Shown here: positions 21,765 to 32,462 of the stretch, in pieces
How the letters are laid out: every line of letters starts with the position of its first letter
Position numbering within the stretch: the stretch's first letter is position 1
Assembly (NCBI GenBank): GCA_030765065.1
Contig: CM060985.1
Location: 177,198,096 to 177,262,095 of the forward strand
Direction: 5' to 3'
Origin: Deroplatys truncata
Lineage: Eukaryota; Arthropoda; Insecta; Mantodea; Mantidae
DNA length: 64,000 nt
Translations under genes and position numbers: made by a program
The notes under the pieces: model-generated
What the model was told of the DNA's origin: nothing
The model's input: only the letters and a program-made list of their open reading frames with translations
Databases searched by the model: none

Positions 21765-21842
21765 AAAAAAGCTACACCACGGAGGCCACGTGCTGTCCGC
21801 GAGAATATTCCTTGCGGTAGGAAACGAATATATATCTATTAG

Positions 21843-22046
21843 TGATGGCACGATACCAGTATTTCTCGATACTTGAGAACGATACTAATATTTGAGCATT
21901 GATAATCAATACTTACTTTATAGAAAACTGTAAATCCGATATACGAGTATTATTAGCAGTTCCTCTGTGTGTAGCACATGTTACCAGATTTGGAACTTAT
22001 GCTAATTCCGAAATTGTTTCGTTTAACACTGTGAAACTGGCAACAA
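21843..22046 (+). repeat. unnamed repeat Y, copy 1
   Basis: CCAGTATTTCTCGATACTTG, ACGAGTATTATTAGCAGTTC, CTGTGTGTAGCACATGTTAC and GCTAATTCCGAAATTGTTTC match 52735-52940. Both copies end a few bases before an ACTTTC 5' terminus. Rich in CGATACT words. Class unknown. Confidence 0.5.
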
Positions 22047-22050
22047 TTTT

Positions 22051-22788
22051 CGCTTTTTCTACTACGTCCAGTGAATAGGGGAAGTTTTGAATTCCACCCA
22101 AAGGAAACGATACCAAGATTTCACCGGAAATACGTTTTACGCCCCCGAATAAGAAAAAACGTTTGAGAAAGGTCTGCGAGATGCGGCACGAAGACTTTCA
22201 AGAAAATCCTGCATCCCAGACTACCCTTTATATGGAACATGTCGTCCTCTGCGGTTTAGTCATCACCATGCTAGCCTCTAGGTTTCGAGGTCGCGGGTTC
22301 AAACCCGGAGTAGGGCCACGGATTTTTTCGGGAGTAAAAATCCTGAGGGTAGCTTCCTTTGGAAGAGAAGTAGAGTCGGTGGTCCCGTGTCTTAGCTTTA
22401 CGACACGCAAAATAACCTCAAGTCTAATAAAGAAGCTTCCGAGGCAAATTACGAGTATTGCACACTCAATATAGAATGTGACGAAAAGGACCACAGGAGT
22501 TGAAGAGCATCCTCAAAATAAAACTCAATTTAATTCTTTTTTAACATGGAACATTCTTTGAACATTGTGATTTTTTAAAATAACTAAGGATTTTAATTTA
22601 AATAATATATATGTGAGATATTTTCATAACAAACAAAATGCATATGTGAATTTTCCAAGAATGTCCCCAATAGCTCTCTTCATTTTGAATGAATTTCGCA
22701 TAAATGTTAAACGTAAGGGATAGAATTAATTTTTCTACGCAAAAAAAATGTGGCTCGCCTTAAAATACCAATTTGTCATATAATTTTT
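22051..22788 (+). mobile_element. ACTTTC element, split by SINE-3, 3' end cut by the next copy
   Basis: A degraded start, CGCTTTTTCTACTACGTCCA; a short deleted version without a GT tract; SINE-3 inserted at 22241; resumes at 22546 (ATGGAACATTCTTTGAACAT). It stops at GTCATATAATTTTT, where the next copy begins. Confidence 0.7.
22241..22545 (+). mobile_element. SINE-3, complete, with 9-bp target duplication
   Basis: The 305-bp insertion is flanked by ATGGAACAT at 22232-22240 and 22546-22554, and the interrupted host explains this site (consensus CATGGAACAT). The head has an A-box-like TGCGGTTTAGTCATCACC and a perfect B-box stem, CGGGTTCAAACCCG. The rest is a body ending in a short T/A-rich tail (AATTCTTTTTTAAC). 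A tRNA-derived SINE by structure. No coding function. Confidence 0.85.
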
Positions 22789-23577
22789 ACTTTCTCTATT
22801 ACATATAGTAAGTAGGGGAAGTATTGTATTCTACCCCAAAATTCGATACCAAGATTTCACCGGAAATACATGTATTCAGGCCTCCTGAATCCAAAAAAAG
22901 CATTTTGTAAACATGTCCGTGTGTGTATGTGAACAGAATAACTCAGAAACAAACAGTCGGATAAACATCAAACTTGTTATTTAGGTTCAGTTTCTTCCAG
23001 TGATGCTACACGAAGGTGTTCAAGAAAATCCCCCCACCCCAGATTACCCTTTTCATGGAAAACGGTTTTCGAATATTTTAATTTTCCCAAAAACTGCTCT
23101 AATGATTTTTTCTTAAAGTATCACATGTTTAAATGTTTTTTGGCAAATAGAATGTATATCTTGAATTTTCTGTGAATGTCTCCAAAAGTATTCTTCATTG
23201 TGAACGGCTTTTGCATAACTGGTAAACCATAAGAGATAGACAAAATTTTATTACACAAAAAATTTAGATCGCGTTAAAACACACAATTTTGCCATATTCA
23301 TTTTCTTGTCTACTGAACCATTTCCGAGGTATTCCTTGTTATTTGTTTGAATTTTCCAATACTTATATGTTTCCTCAAATGGGAATCCGTTATTCGATTT
23401 TTATGTACTGGACATACAAAGAGAAGGGAATGCTCCACATAGCAACCAGCTCTTAAAACATTTGACTATCGCTTAAAGCCTACAATATTCCCCTTGCACC
23501 TACAAGAAAATTTGCAATAAGCGTTTGTAAAAATAGTTTGTATAAGAGTGTAGAATGTCATACGAGTGTAACACATG
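22789..23577 (+). mobile_element. ACTTTC element, type A, full length
   Basis: ACTTTCTCTATTACATATAG after ATTTTT, through GTGTGTATGTGAACAGAATA, GTTATTTAGGTTCAGTTTC and AGCAACCAGCTCTTAAAACA, to GAGTGTAGAATGTCATACGA...ACATG. 3' motif degraded. Inserted in the preceding copy at its CATATACATTTTT site. Confidence 0.8.
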
Positions 23578-23954
23578 AAAAATCGTGGTGTTTGACGTTC
23601 ATATTTAACAAAGTTTGTGTCCATTGACGGAGGAGAGACGTTGTGCTATAGTCTGTTGTTGAATTAGCTGGTCTGTGAGCGAGCGTGCGTAACTTTGATC
23701 CAAACGTGACAGCTGTAACCAGACTCCGGATAATCCTTCATGTCAACTGGTGACATAACACAACCCCAACTGTGATTACAATCAGCACAACCGTTTAATG
23801 ACGACAGCACCATCCTCTTAGTGCTCCTTCACCCCCTGCAGCAAAACTTGATTTCATCAGCTCAATAGCCTGCCTTGCTTCTAGCACTATCTATGAACGC
23901 AAGGATTCATGCCTGAGGCAGACACCTGCTATGGATGCAAACCGAGGGCTTGTT
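23578..23954. other. no recognisable feature
   Basis: Slightly GC-richer spacer. No repeat match and no coding signature seen. Confidence 0.5.
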
Positions 23955-24274
23955 ACTTTCTATACCACGTATTTTGTACGTAGAGAAGGTATTGCATTCA
24001 AACAAAAAATTCCTAATCGTGGTTTCTCCGAAAATGCATGTTTTGAGGCACCCTGAAAGAAAATAGCTTTAGAACAAGTCCTGTGTGTGCTTCTGAACAG
24101 CATTAATCAAAAATGAAAACTCGGTTAAATATCAAACTTGGTATTTAAGTTCAGTGCCTTCAAAGTTAGACATGAAGATTTTCAAGAAAATCCCCCCCCA
24201 CACAACTACAATTTACATGCAACATTTTTCGAAACGTATTTTCTAAAAATTTTAATTAGCATACCGAATATTAA

Positions 24275-24697
24275 TAGTGTATTATACAACAAGACTATAA
24301 TAGTGGTAATTAAAACGAGAGTATTATTATTGAGCGAAGCGAGCTTAATAATTATCATACGAGCTTTTCATCACCATTGAAGTCAAGTTTCATACGACTG
24401 TTTATGCTCGACCATGTATCTAAATTAAAGGTTTCATAAGTATTTGTTTCTGGTTTGAGTGATGTGTTACAATCGTTATTCCTTTATCTATAGTTACAAT
24501 ACAATGACCTTGTAGCACCTGTGTCAAACAAAGTTGCTAGCGTTGTGAGACGTACTACGCAGAATAATCGATTCTTGCGCTTTCACAATGTTACGTGGCC
24601 ACTTCTGATTGGTTGAATACCAATACTTTAATTAGGCCCATTAAAGTATTCTTACCAGTCGTATAAATACCACATTTTGGCATGGTCGAGCATAAAA
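24275..24697. mobile_element. MITE-like insert with 16-bp perfect inverted repeat
   Basis: TTTATGCTCGACCATG (24401-24416) is exactly inverted as CATGGTCGAGCATAAA (24681-24696). CATACGACTG (24391-24400) and CAGTCGTAT (24656-24664) form a second inverted pair with changed order. The insert also holds an imperfect hairpin around TTGAGCGAAGCGAGCTTAA (24330-24348). The surrounding ACTTTC host is continuous on either side, which sets the limits. Superfamily unknown. Confidence 0.55.
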
Positions 24698-24982
24698 ATA
24701 TTTACACGACAAATAAAATGTATATCTTGAATTTTCTAGGAATAGTCTATGAAGTCCTCTTCATTCGGAAGGAAATTTGTATAATGTTGCATAACTGCTA
24801 AATTAAGCAATTGAGAAAACGCACTGCATAAAATGTAGATCCCTTTTATTTCTTATAAATTTCTTGTGCCATAAGCCATTTGTGAGACATACATTATTAA
24901 TGGTTCGAATTGTTCAATACTTGGTCATTCTTTCAAAGTCTAGCTGATTTTAAGTTTTCTTGGATGTCATGGAAACTAGGGA

Positions 24983-25551
24983 ATGTCAACCGAGCAGAAT
25001 GGTTTAGTTCTGTGGCCCGCATTAGGAAGGTCGCGTGTTCGATTCCCGTGGCCGACCTTCCTGACCTTTTCAGTGTTTTCCCGCGTGCCCAGGCGAATGC
25101 TGGGAAGGATTATCACATCCCCCGAATGCCGTGTCTCTACATTTTATCTCCATTCTCATGTCACTTTATCTTTCGTCGGTTGGTCTCCTTCAGGGTTGGA
25201 AATGTCGGCGATGGTGTTTCGGAGCAGGGTGGCAAGAGAAAAGGATGCTCTTCGTGAATCTCTCCGTCCCTCTGCTTTCGGCTGGCTGTCGGGAGTATTC
25301 GAACTTCAAAGGTGCTTTGGGCCCCTCTGTGCGAGGTGGGGTTCTCGTTATGTGTATCTGTCTGCCGGGGAGTCTGTATCTAGAAACTTAGGGACCGTGC
25401 CATTCCTGTGTCGTCACTCCTGGTTCCGGCTGCCCGGTATCTTCTCTTGCCTCATCCTTTCTCCCGGGGACGCTCCCTTGTGGGGCGTAGGTACAATATC
25501 CCCCATGTGGATCAGTGCGAGTCCCCTGCGTAGATAATCCAATGGGATGTT
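24983..25551 (+). mobile_element. SINE-1-like copy with tRNA-like head
   Basis: A-box-like AGAATGGTTTAGTTCTGTGG and B-box GTTCGATTCCCGTGGCC, then the shared body blocks TTTTCCCGCGTGCCCAGGCG, AATGCTGGGAAGGATTATC and TTCAGGGTTGGAAATGTCGG. It lies in a type B ACTTTC element and has replaced about 30 bp of it. A 184-codon open frame over it reflects the GC-rich repeat, not a gene. Confidence 0.7.
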
Positions 25552-25784
25552 CAGGCGTCCAGTTGTTAAACAATTGACTATTGCTGTTCTCTTTGTATCT
25601 ATAACGAAATATGTAATGTAGCTGTTTCTGTAAAGGTTTATCTGGATCAAAATGAAACAGAAAAATAAGCTTCAGTAAGAATAATAAACGATAGAGGGTA
25701 GAGAAAGTCATGTAAATGTAACATTAATTTTTGCATTGTATACCACCTATCTATAGTATAGTCAGCGCAAACGAGCGTCTTGTG

Positions 25785-25985
25785 TGTTTAGTGTATCACT
25801 ATTGCCCCTAACAGAAGTGCGCACGTGCTATTTGGAGAAGTGTAAAACGTCCGCGCTATAGATAAAGTAAAGCGAAAGTAATCTGAGTTCAATCCAAAAT
25901 AGGCCAAGCTGTTTTTAAGTAAGCAAATTGGAGACACCCAACGCGTAACAAGCAAAACCCATATAATTACAAAGAAATTGGTGAT
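25785..25985 (-). repeat. unnamed repeat X, second copy
   Basis: The reverse complement of this segment matches 5232-5400 (TAATTATATGGGTTTTGC, CTCCAATTTGCTTACTTAAA, GGCCTATTTTGGATTGAA). It adjoins the 3' end of the type B fragment at 25986-26242 in the same relative arrangement as at 5.2 kb. Confidence 0.5.
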
Positions 25986-26242
25986 GTGACACATTTACAT
26001 GACATTTTCTACCCTCTATCGTTTGTTACTGGGTATATAAATTATTCTTACTAACGGTTATTTTCGTATCTGCCACATTTTAATCCAAATAAACCTTTTC
26101 AGAAATGGCTACATTACTTTTCGTTATAGCTACAAAGAGAATAGCGACAGTCAAATGTTTAACAACTGGACGCTATATGCTGGTCTTAAAATTCCATACT
26201 GTTTCCATGACATCGCGAGAAACAACTGAAAATCTATCTTAA
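25986..26242 (-). mobile_element. ACTTTC element, type B 3' half
   Basis: GTGACACATTTACATGACAT, TTTTCTACCCTCTATCGTTT and ACATCGCGAGAAACAACTGA. A 3'-half fragment ending near 26242. Confidence 0.7.
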
Positions 26243-26717
26243 GAAGGATAACCCAGTATTGCAGCATTTATTATTTTTAATTTCTCTACTAGTATAGTAA
26301 GTAGTGGAAGTATTGTATTCCAACACTTTGAGGTGCCTTGAATCCAAATAAAGCATTTTTGGAAACATGTGGGCGTGTGTGTATGTCTGTGCACAGCATA
26401 ACTAAAAAACGAAAAGTCAGAAATAACAAACTTGATATTATGGTGCAGTGTGTTTCAAAAACGCAACATGAGGATTTCCAAGAAAATCCCTCACCTCAGA
26501 ATACACTTTACATAAAACCCTTTTTGAAGATTTCAATTATCTCAAAAATCGCTCTGACGGTTTTTATTAGAACACTCTATATTTAACATATTTTCATGGC
26601 AAATGAAATGCATATCTTAAATTTTCTGGGAATGTCCCCAAAAGTCCTCTTCATTCTGAATGACTTTTGCATAACTGGTGAACCGTAGGAGATAGACAAA
26701 GCTATTCTCAGAAAAAA

Positions 26718-26937
26718 ATCTGATGTGTTACACTCACATGACTTTCTCTACTCTTGTACAAATAATTTTTACAAACGCTTATTCTCCATATGCTTCATGT
26801 TAATCGAGATGTTAATCTTATTGCTAACTTTCTTGTAGATGCAAGGGGAATTGCTAGGCTTTAAGCGATAGTCAAATGTTTAAGAGCTGGTTGCTATGTG
26901 GAGTATTCCATTTTCTTTGCATTACTAGAACAAAAAA
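26718..26937 (-). mobile_element. ACTTTC element, type A 3' end fragment (220 bp)
   Basis: ATCTGATGTGTTACACTCAC to ATTACTAGAACAAAAAA. It contains only the 3' part and is followed at once by another reversed copy starting TTCTGATGTTTTACACTCAC, so two 3' termini stand in tandem. Confidence 0.8.
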
Positions 26938-27683
26938 TTCTGATGTTTTACACTCACATGACTTTCTCTACTCTCGTACAAACTATTTTTACAAACGCTT
27001 ATTCTCTATCTACTGCGTGTTAATCGAGGTAAATATTTTCAGACTATATCTTATTGCTAATTTTCTTGTAGATGTAAGGGGAATATATATTTACAAGGGC
27101 AATATAGAAATACAGTAGCCTTTAAGCACATACATATCTCTTAATAGCTGGTTGCTAGGTGCAGCACCATTCCCTTTGCCACAGATTAATACTCTTTGTA
27201 TATCCAAGACAAAAATATGAATAACGAATTCCCATTTGAGGAAATAAGTATTGAAAAATGTAAGGGAATAACAAGCAATATCTCGAAAATGGTTCACTCA
27301 ACAAATTAAATGTATATGACATAAATTGTATATTTTAACACGATCTACATTTTGTGTGTAGTAAAATTTTGTCTATGTCTTATGGTTTACCAGTTATGCA
27401 AAAGTCATTCACAATGAAGAATACTTTTGGAGACATTCCCAGAAAATTCAAAATATACATTTTATTTGTCATAAAAATATCTTAAACATATGATATTTTA
27501 ATCAAAATCGTTCGAGCCATTTTTAGGAAAATTAAAATTTTCGAAAAGTCCTCCATGTAAGGGGTACTCTGGGGTGGGGGGATTTTCATGAAAACCTTCG
27601 TGTCGCATTTCTGGAAGATACTGAATCTAAATACCAAGTTTGTTGTTTATCCGACTGTTCGTTTCTGAGTTATGTTGTTCACA

Positions 27684-27730
<47 letters not shown>

Positions 27731-27875
27731 ACAGGCACTCACACGGACATCTTTCCAAAAATGCTTTTTTTGGATTCAGGGGGTCTCAAAACATGTATTT
27801 CCAGTGAAACCTCGGTATCGTATTTTTGGGTGGAATACAATACTTCCCCTACTTACTATACGTAGTAGAGAAAGT
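26938..27875 (-). mobile_element. ACTTTC element, A2/A recombinant, full length (about 938 bp)
   Basis: From TTCTGATGTTTTACACTCAC to ACGTAGTAGAGAAAGTC. (AC)n at about 27682-27724, one of the longest in the family. The 3' half has the A2 block (ACAAGGGCAATATAGAAATA, GCACCATTCCCTTTGCCACA) joined to the type A tail. Confidence 0.85.
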
Positions 27876-28244
27876 CAAAAAGTTAGATCTCGTTACAATA
27901 CACAATTTATGCCAGTTTTATTTTAGTGAAGCATTTTCAAGATGTTCCTTGTTATTTGTTTGAATTTTGCAATACTTACACTTTTTCTCAAATGGGAATT
28001 CGTTATTCCTTATTTTATGTCCTGGACATACAAAGAGAATGGAATGCTGCACATAGCAATCATCTCTTGAAACATTTGACTATCGCTTAAACTCTACCAT
28101 ATTCCCTTGCACCTACAAGAAAATTAGCAATAAGGTAGAGTCTGCAAATGTTTATCTCGATTAACATGAAGTAGATGGAGAATAAGCGTTTGTAAAAATA
28201 GTTTGTACAAGAATCGAGAAAGTCATGTGAGTGTAACACATCAG

Positions 28245-28674
28245 TAGCTTAGTTTGTACAACCGTAATAGTTAAATGATGCCATGGCGTAATGACGTAGA
28301 GTTTCTGACTAGTTTAATACTTTTTCACCCTGTAAGCTAGCCAGCTCTCCCTCTGTTTAGAATCAGAAGCAGTGAGTGAACATGTTAGGGTTACGTAGCC
28401 CTCGGAGGAACAGCAGGTATACTTATGTATCATTTTTAAGTTTTCTTTAAATAATAAATTTAACGTTTTGGTTTGAAATGGGTTTATATTTTAGCACTAC
28501 AAAGTATTCCGTTTTAGTTCCTGTAACACAAATTATATAAAGGAAGGTGATGTGCCTGATGGTTGTTGATTAATTCCAGAATGCATGCAGCTATGTCGCT
28601 GTGTCTGCCTCGGCTGTAATACAAATGTAAGGATTCGGTGTAGCTCTATCCCTGCGAATATTCTTTAGAGACAT
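28245..28674. other. no recognisable feature
   Basis: AT-rich spacer. No repeat match found and no coding signature. Confidence 0.5.
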
Positions 28675-29112
28675 AACAGTATGGAATAGTTCGAACCTTC
28701 AATAGCGGATATCTCAGAAACGGCATATGCCACGAAAAAGCCTATTTGAATGAAATTGTGTGTTTTAGCGAGATACACATATTTGTGTGGTACCTTTTTT
28801 CTATGCTTAACGTTTACCAGTTATACAAAATCCCCCCTGAATGAGGTGAATTTCACAGGCAATTACCAGAAAATTTAAAATATTCATTTTATTTGTAATG
28901 TAAATGTTTTTATTATACTACACTTTACTCAAATCGTTAAAGCTTTTTTATTAGAAAATCAAAAACTTCGAACAGCGTTAAATGCGAAGGAGGAGTTTTG
29001 GGTGGGGGGTACAGAACCAAAATTACAAGTTTCGTATTTATCCGTCTTTTCGTTTTTAAGTTATGCGTTCACAAACACACAGCCAGACACACTCACGGAC
29101 CTTCTTCTAAAA
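28675..29112 (-). mobile_element. ACTTTC element, old fragment
   Basis: GGTTCGAA-type middle part (GTTCGAACCTTCAATAGCGG, CCAGTTATACAAAATC) running to TAAGTTATGCGTTCACAAAC and CACGGACCTTCTTCTAAAAA. It is cut at the internal T-run, where the next reversed copy begins. Diverged, hence old. Confidence 0.65.
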
Positions 29113-29221
29113 ATCTGGTTCCACTCATGTGGCTTTCTCTACTTTTGTACAAACTATTTTTACAAACGCTTATTCTGCATCTACTTCATGTTAATCGAGT
29201 TAAACATTTATTGCTATTTTT

Positions 29222-30068
29222 ACTTTCTCTACTACGTATAGTAAGTAGGGGAAGTATTGTATTCCACCCAAAAATTCGATACCGAGATTTCACCGGAAAT
29301 ACATGTTTTGAGACCCGCTGAATCCAAAAAAAAGCATTTTGGAAACATGTCCGTGTGTGTGTCTGTGTGTCTGTCTGTCTATCTGTGTGTGTGTGTATGT
29401 CTTTGAACAGCATAACTCAGAAAGGAACAGTCGGATAAACACCAAACTTGGTATTTAGGTTCAGTGTCTTCCAGAGATGCGATACAAAGGTTTCCAAGAA
29501 AATCCCCCCACCCCAGAGTACCCTTTACATGGAACATTTTTCGAAAATTTTAATTTTCTCAAAAATGGCTCTAACGATTTTGATTAAAATATAATATGTT
29601 TAAGATATTTTTATGACAAATAAAATGTATATCTTGAATTTCCTGGGTATGTCTCCAAAAGTATTCTTCATTGTTAACGACTTTTGCATAACTGGTAAAC
29701 CATAAGAGATAGACAAAATTTTACTACACAAAAGATGTAGAGTGGGTTAAAATACACAATTTATGTCATACATTTTTTTTGTTGAGTGAACCATTTTCGA
29801 GATATTGCTTGTTATTCCCTTAAGTTTTCCAATATTTATACTTTTTCTCAAATTCGTTATTCATTTTTTTTATGTTCTGGACATGCAAAGAGAATGGAAT
29901 GCGTCACATAGCAACCAGCGCTTAAAACCTACCATATTCCCGTTCCATCTATAAGATAATTAGCAATAAGATTAACATCTCGATTAACATGAAGTATATG
30001 GAGAATAAGCGTTTGTAAAAATAGTTTGTACAAGAGTAGAGAAAATCATGTGAGTGTAACACATAAGA
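29222..30068 (+). mobile_element. ACTTTC element, type A, nested (847 bp)
   Basis: ACTTTCTCTACTACGTATAG after ATTTTT; (GT)n at about 29352-29400; ends GAGTAGAGAAAATCATGTGA...CATAAGA then T7. The host's ATTGCT-TTTT-TAG site is interrupted; ATTTTT occurs on both sides. Confidence 0.9.
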
Positions 30069-30111
30069 TTTTTTTAGGTGCAAGGGGAATACGGTAGGCT
30101 TTAAGCGACAG

Positions 30112-30606
30112 GTCGTGCGAGGTCTGCCAGGATAGGAGCATAGCCCAAGCCGTCCTTCTAATACCCAGGGTTTTCATCGTGGGTGTTTCCCATGAGGCCA
30201 TTACGTAGAGTCTAAAATGGCCCGCTCGCTCACGTGAGGATGGAAGTGGATATTACGCCACTTACGCGCGTCATCTTCATAGGGGCGACCACCAAAATTA
30301 GCCTTGGTAGGACCGACAACAATCTAGCTTAATGTCTTCCAGCTCTGACTCATGGTTTGTGCCGTAGAACACTGGGGCGTCTCACAACCCCGCCTGGGCG
30401 GTTAAACCACCCAGGCGTACCCAATCACCCATGGGTATCGGGAACGATTTCGCCGCCGAGTCCAACCCAATCCGAACAACTCCCTTCCGGAGGGCTCCAA
30501 TGTTCAGCCCGTCGTACTTCTAGTAACGTCAGTAGTATCACGAGTGCTCAGGATGTTCATCGCCCACACCACGGGAGCTGAGGCGGCGAAAAACCCCCTT
30601 ACGAGA
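30112..30606. mobile_element. unidentified retroposon with 16-bp target duplication
   Basis: A GC-rich 495-bp insertion flanked by AGGCTTTAAGCGACAG at 30096-30111 and 30607-30622, exactly the sequence expected in the interrupted host. A long perfect duplication indicates target-primed reverse transcription. I see no tRNA A/B boxes and no long A-tail; a LINE end or an unusual SINE are both possible, so strand is not assigned. It contains the hairpin CGCCTGGGCGG...CCACCCAGGCG (30390-30420). A 74-codon open frame over its right half is proline/serine-rich and not recognisable. Confidence 0.75.
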
Positions 30607-30835
30607 AGGCTTTAAGCGACAGTCAAATCTTTTAAGAGCTGGTTGCTATGTAGAGCATTCCATTCTCTTTGCCTTACCAGGACATAAAAAAATGAATAGC
30701 GAATTTGAGAAAAAGTAAAAGTATTGAAAAATACAGACAAATAACAAGAAATATCTTCGAATGGTTCACTGCACAAAAAATGTATATGACAAATTGTATG
30801 TTTTAACAGGATCTATATTTTTTGGGTAGTAAACT

Positions 30836-31698
30836 ATGATACGGTTCAACTAGGCCCCGTATTTGATTTTATTGTATACAGATTAAACAAAGATTTAAAA
30901 TTTTGTATTTAATATTGTAACTCGATAGGAAAAACCTTCATAGAAAATATTGCAATTTGTTGAGGAAGTAAGCTTCGGGTCACTGGCCTATCCCTTTTCT
31001 TGGGACAGGAAAGGTCTGTCGGTACGTTTGCAAATGCACTTAGCCATTAAAAAAGGGCCTGTGGAAAATAAGTCTTGGAAAGTGCTATTTCTTTTCAAAG
31101 CGGAAGAAACATGATGTTTGTGCCGAGAAAGGGATTAAAGCCATAAAGATATATACGTGCTACAGTATAAATTAAACTAATTGTAAATAGTACCGTGGGA
31201 AGAGAAAGCTGAACAGAACTGAAATTTTACCCAGTAAATGGAAAGCCAAGAATAAACACTGACGAATACGAAAACAGGAGATCGTGACATGATTGAAAAT
31301 CGAACAAAATAATCACGTGACACATGCGGAGTGGGGATGAAATCAGACATGGCGAAAATCACAAAATACAACTAACTACACTTAGCTGAACTCTGCACCT
31401 TACTAGGCAGGTCGCGGCTATGAACGCACGGAAAACATTACAATACTTCTTAATACTGCCGACTAACAAATATTCTCTATGTCAGCCGCGGGTAATTGAC
31501 GAAGCGGTGGCTCGCGTTCCTGAATGTGTAACATAACAGTATAATAAAGCCAATATTTACCAGAACCGATGTTTCTTATTATCGCAATATATATATATAA
31601 TTTTACCACCCCCTGTACACTTTACAGAGTCGACACTGCTCTACGCTAGCCGGAGAAAGAAGAGACTTAATTGTTACGCATCGAGGACACAGCGAGCT
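30836..31698. other. no recognisable feature
   Basis: AT-rich spacer of about 860 bp with a short (AT)n run near 31588-31600. No coding or repeat signature identified. Confidence 0.5.
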
Positions 31699-32434
31699 TC
31701 AACTTCTGACTATCTCTTACGGTTTACCACTTACGCAAAAGCTATTCAGAAAGAAGGACTTTTGGGGACATTCCAGGAAAATTCATGCTATACATTTCAT
31801 TTGTTATGAATGTATCTTTAAAATATGATATCTTACTATCAAAATACTTCGAGCAATTTTTGAGAAAATCAAATTTTCAAAAAATTTTCAATGTAAAGGA
31901 TTACTTGAAGTGGGGAATTTTCTTGAAAATTTTCGTGTCCATCTTTGTAAGTTACTGAACCTAAATACTAAGTTTGGTATTTATACGACTTTTCCTTCTT
32001 GAGTTATGCTGTTCACAGACACATACAAAGACCTTTTCCTAAAAAGACTGCTTTTGAATTCTGTGGAAGTATTTTATATCACAACAATGTAAATGCCAGA
32101 GTGATTGTACTGTAAATAAGCATTATTGTATGACATTGATTTGAGATGTTTGTTAATTATAAGCATTGTTAGGAAATAAGTTTACGCGGCCTCACTGACA
32201 CTCACAATAAGAGCGGGCAACAATGTAGCGAGGGGGTGAGTTGTTTATTAATTAGAAGAGGCAAGCAAATGACGTCAGAGTAGCGCGCGTTTCTTTAGAA
32301 ATGGAGTTAACTTCTTCCCTAGAGTATATGTATTCGTAATTTTGATTGGATATAAAAATAGACGCAAATGTTGGCGCGTTTTATTAACCAATAGTAGCTC
32401 GATTATAATCTTTAGGCATATTAGGGTGAGGGAG

Positions 32435-32442
32435 TATAAATT
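32435..32442 (+). promoter_or_regulatory. TATA box of the LTR-like element
   Basis: TATAAATT in GGGAGTATAAATTCCGTG, 48 bp after a CCAAT motif (ATTAACCAATAG), conserved in the second copy at 45891-45898. It would drive the retroelement's transcript; activity is not shown. Confidence 0.5.
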
Positions 32443-32462
32443 CCGTGCCAGAGACGGGTAAC

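Larger units (their letters stand above)
23955..25726 (+). mobile_element. ACTTTC element, type B, complete with two insertions
   Basis: Starts ACTTTCTATACCACGTATTT. It is interrupted by a MITE-like insert (about 24275-24697) and by a SINE-1 (about 24983-25551). It resumes GCGTCCAGTTGTTAAACAAT and ends AGGGTAGAGAAAGTCATGTA followed by AATGTAACATTAATTTTT. The element itself is about 0.78 kb. Confidence 0.8.
26279..28244 (+). mobile_element. ACTTTC element, type A, hosting two reversed insertions
   Basis: The left part starts AATTTCTCTACTAGTATAGT (26279) and reaches GATAGACAAAGCTATTCTCA near 26710. The right part resumes at about 27876 (AAAAAGTTAGATCTCGTTAC) and ends ATCGAGAAAGTCATGTGAG...CATCAG at 28244. 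Family copies elsewhere read continuously across this junction (ACACAAAAAATGTAGATCGC), which gives the insertion point. Confidence 0.8.
29113..30835 (-). mobile_element. ACTTTC element, type A, doubly interrupted
   Basis: Three blocks: 29113-29216 (ATCTGGTTCCACTCATGTGG to TTATTGCT), 30069-30111 (TTTTTTTAGGTGCAAGGGGA to AAGCGACAG) and 30607-30835 (AGGCTTTAAGCGACAGTCAA to TTTTTGGGTAGTAAAC). The first gap is a forward ACTTTC copy; the second is a 495-bp retroposon. Its 5' end is missing. Confidence 0.8.

Noticed and set aside
24983..25537. 184-codon open frame
   Set aside because: It coincides with a GC-rich SINE-1 copy; tRNA-like boxes and repeat homology explain it better than a gene.
27672..27926. 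Open frames rich in Thr-His/Asp-Thr repeats (also at 12425, 14675, 29186, 44809, 48324 and 56778)
   Set aside because: They are translations of the (GT)n tract and its surroundings in ACTTTC elements. The frame is not conserved between copies and there is no coding signature.
30357..30581. 74-codon Pro/Ser-rich frame
   Set aside because: Lies inside the GC-rich retroposon with a 16-bp duplication; no domain and no start context.
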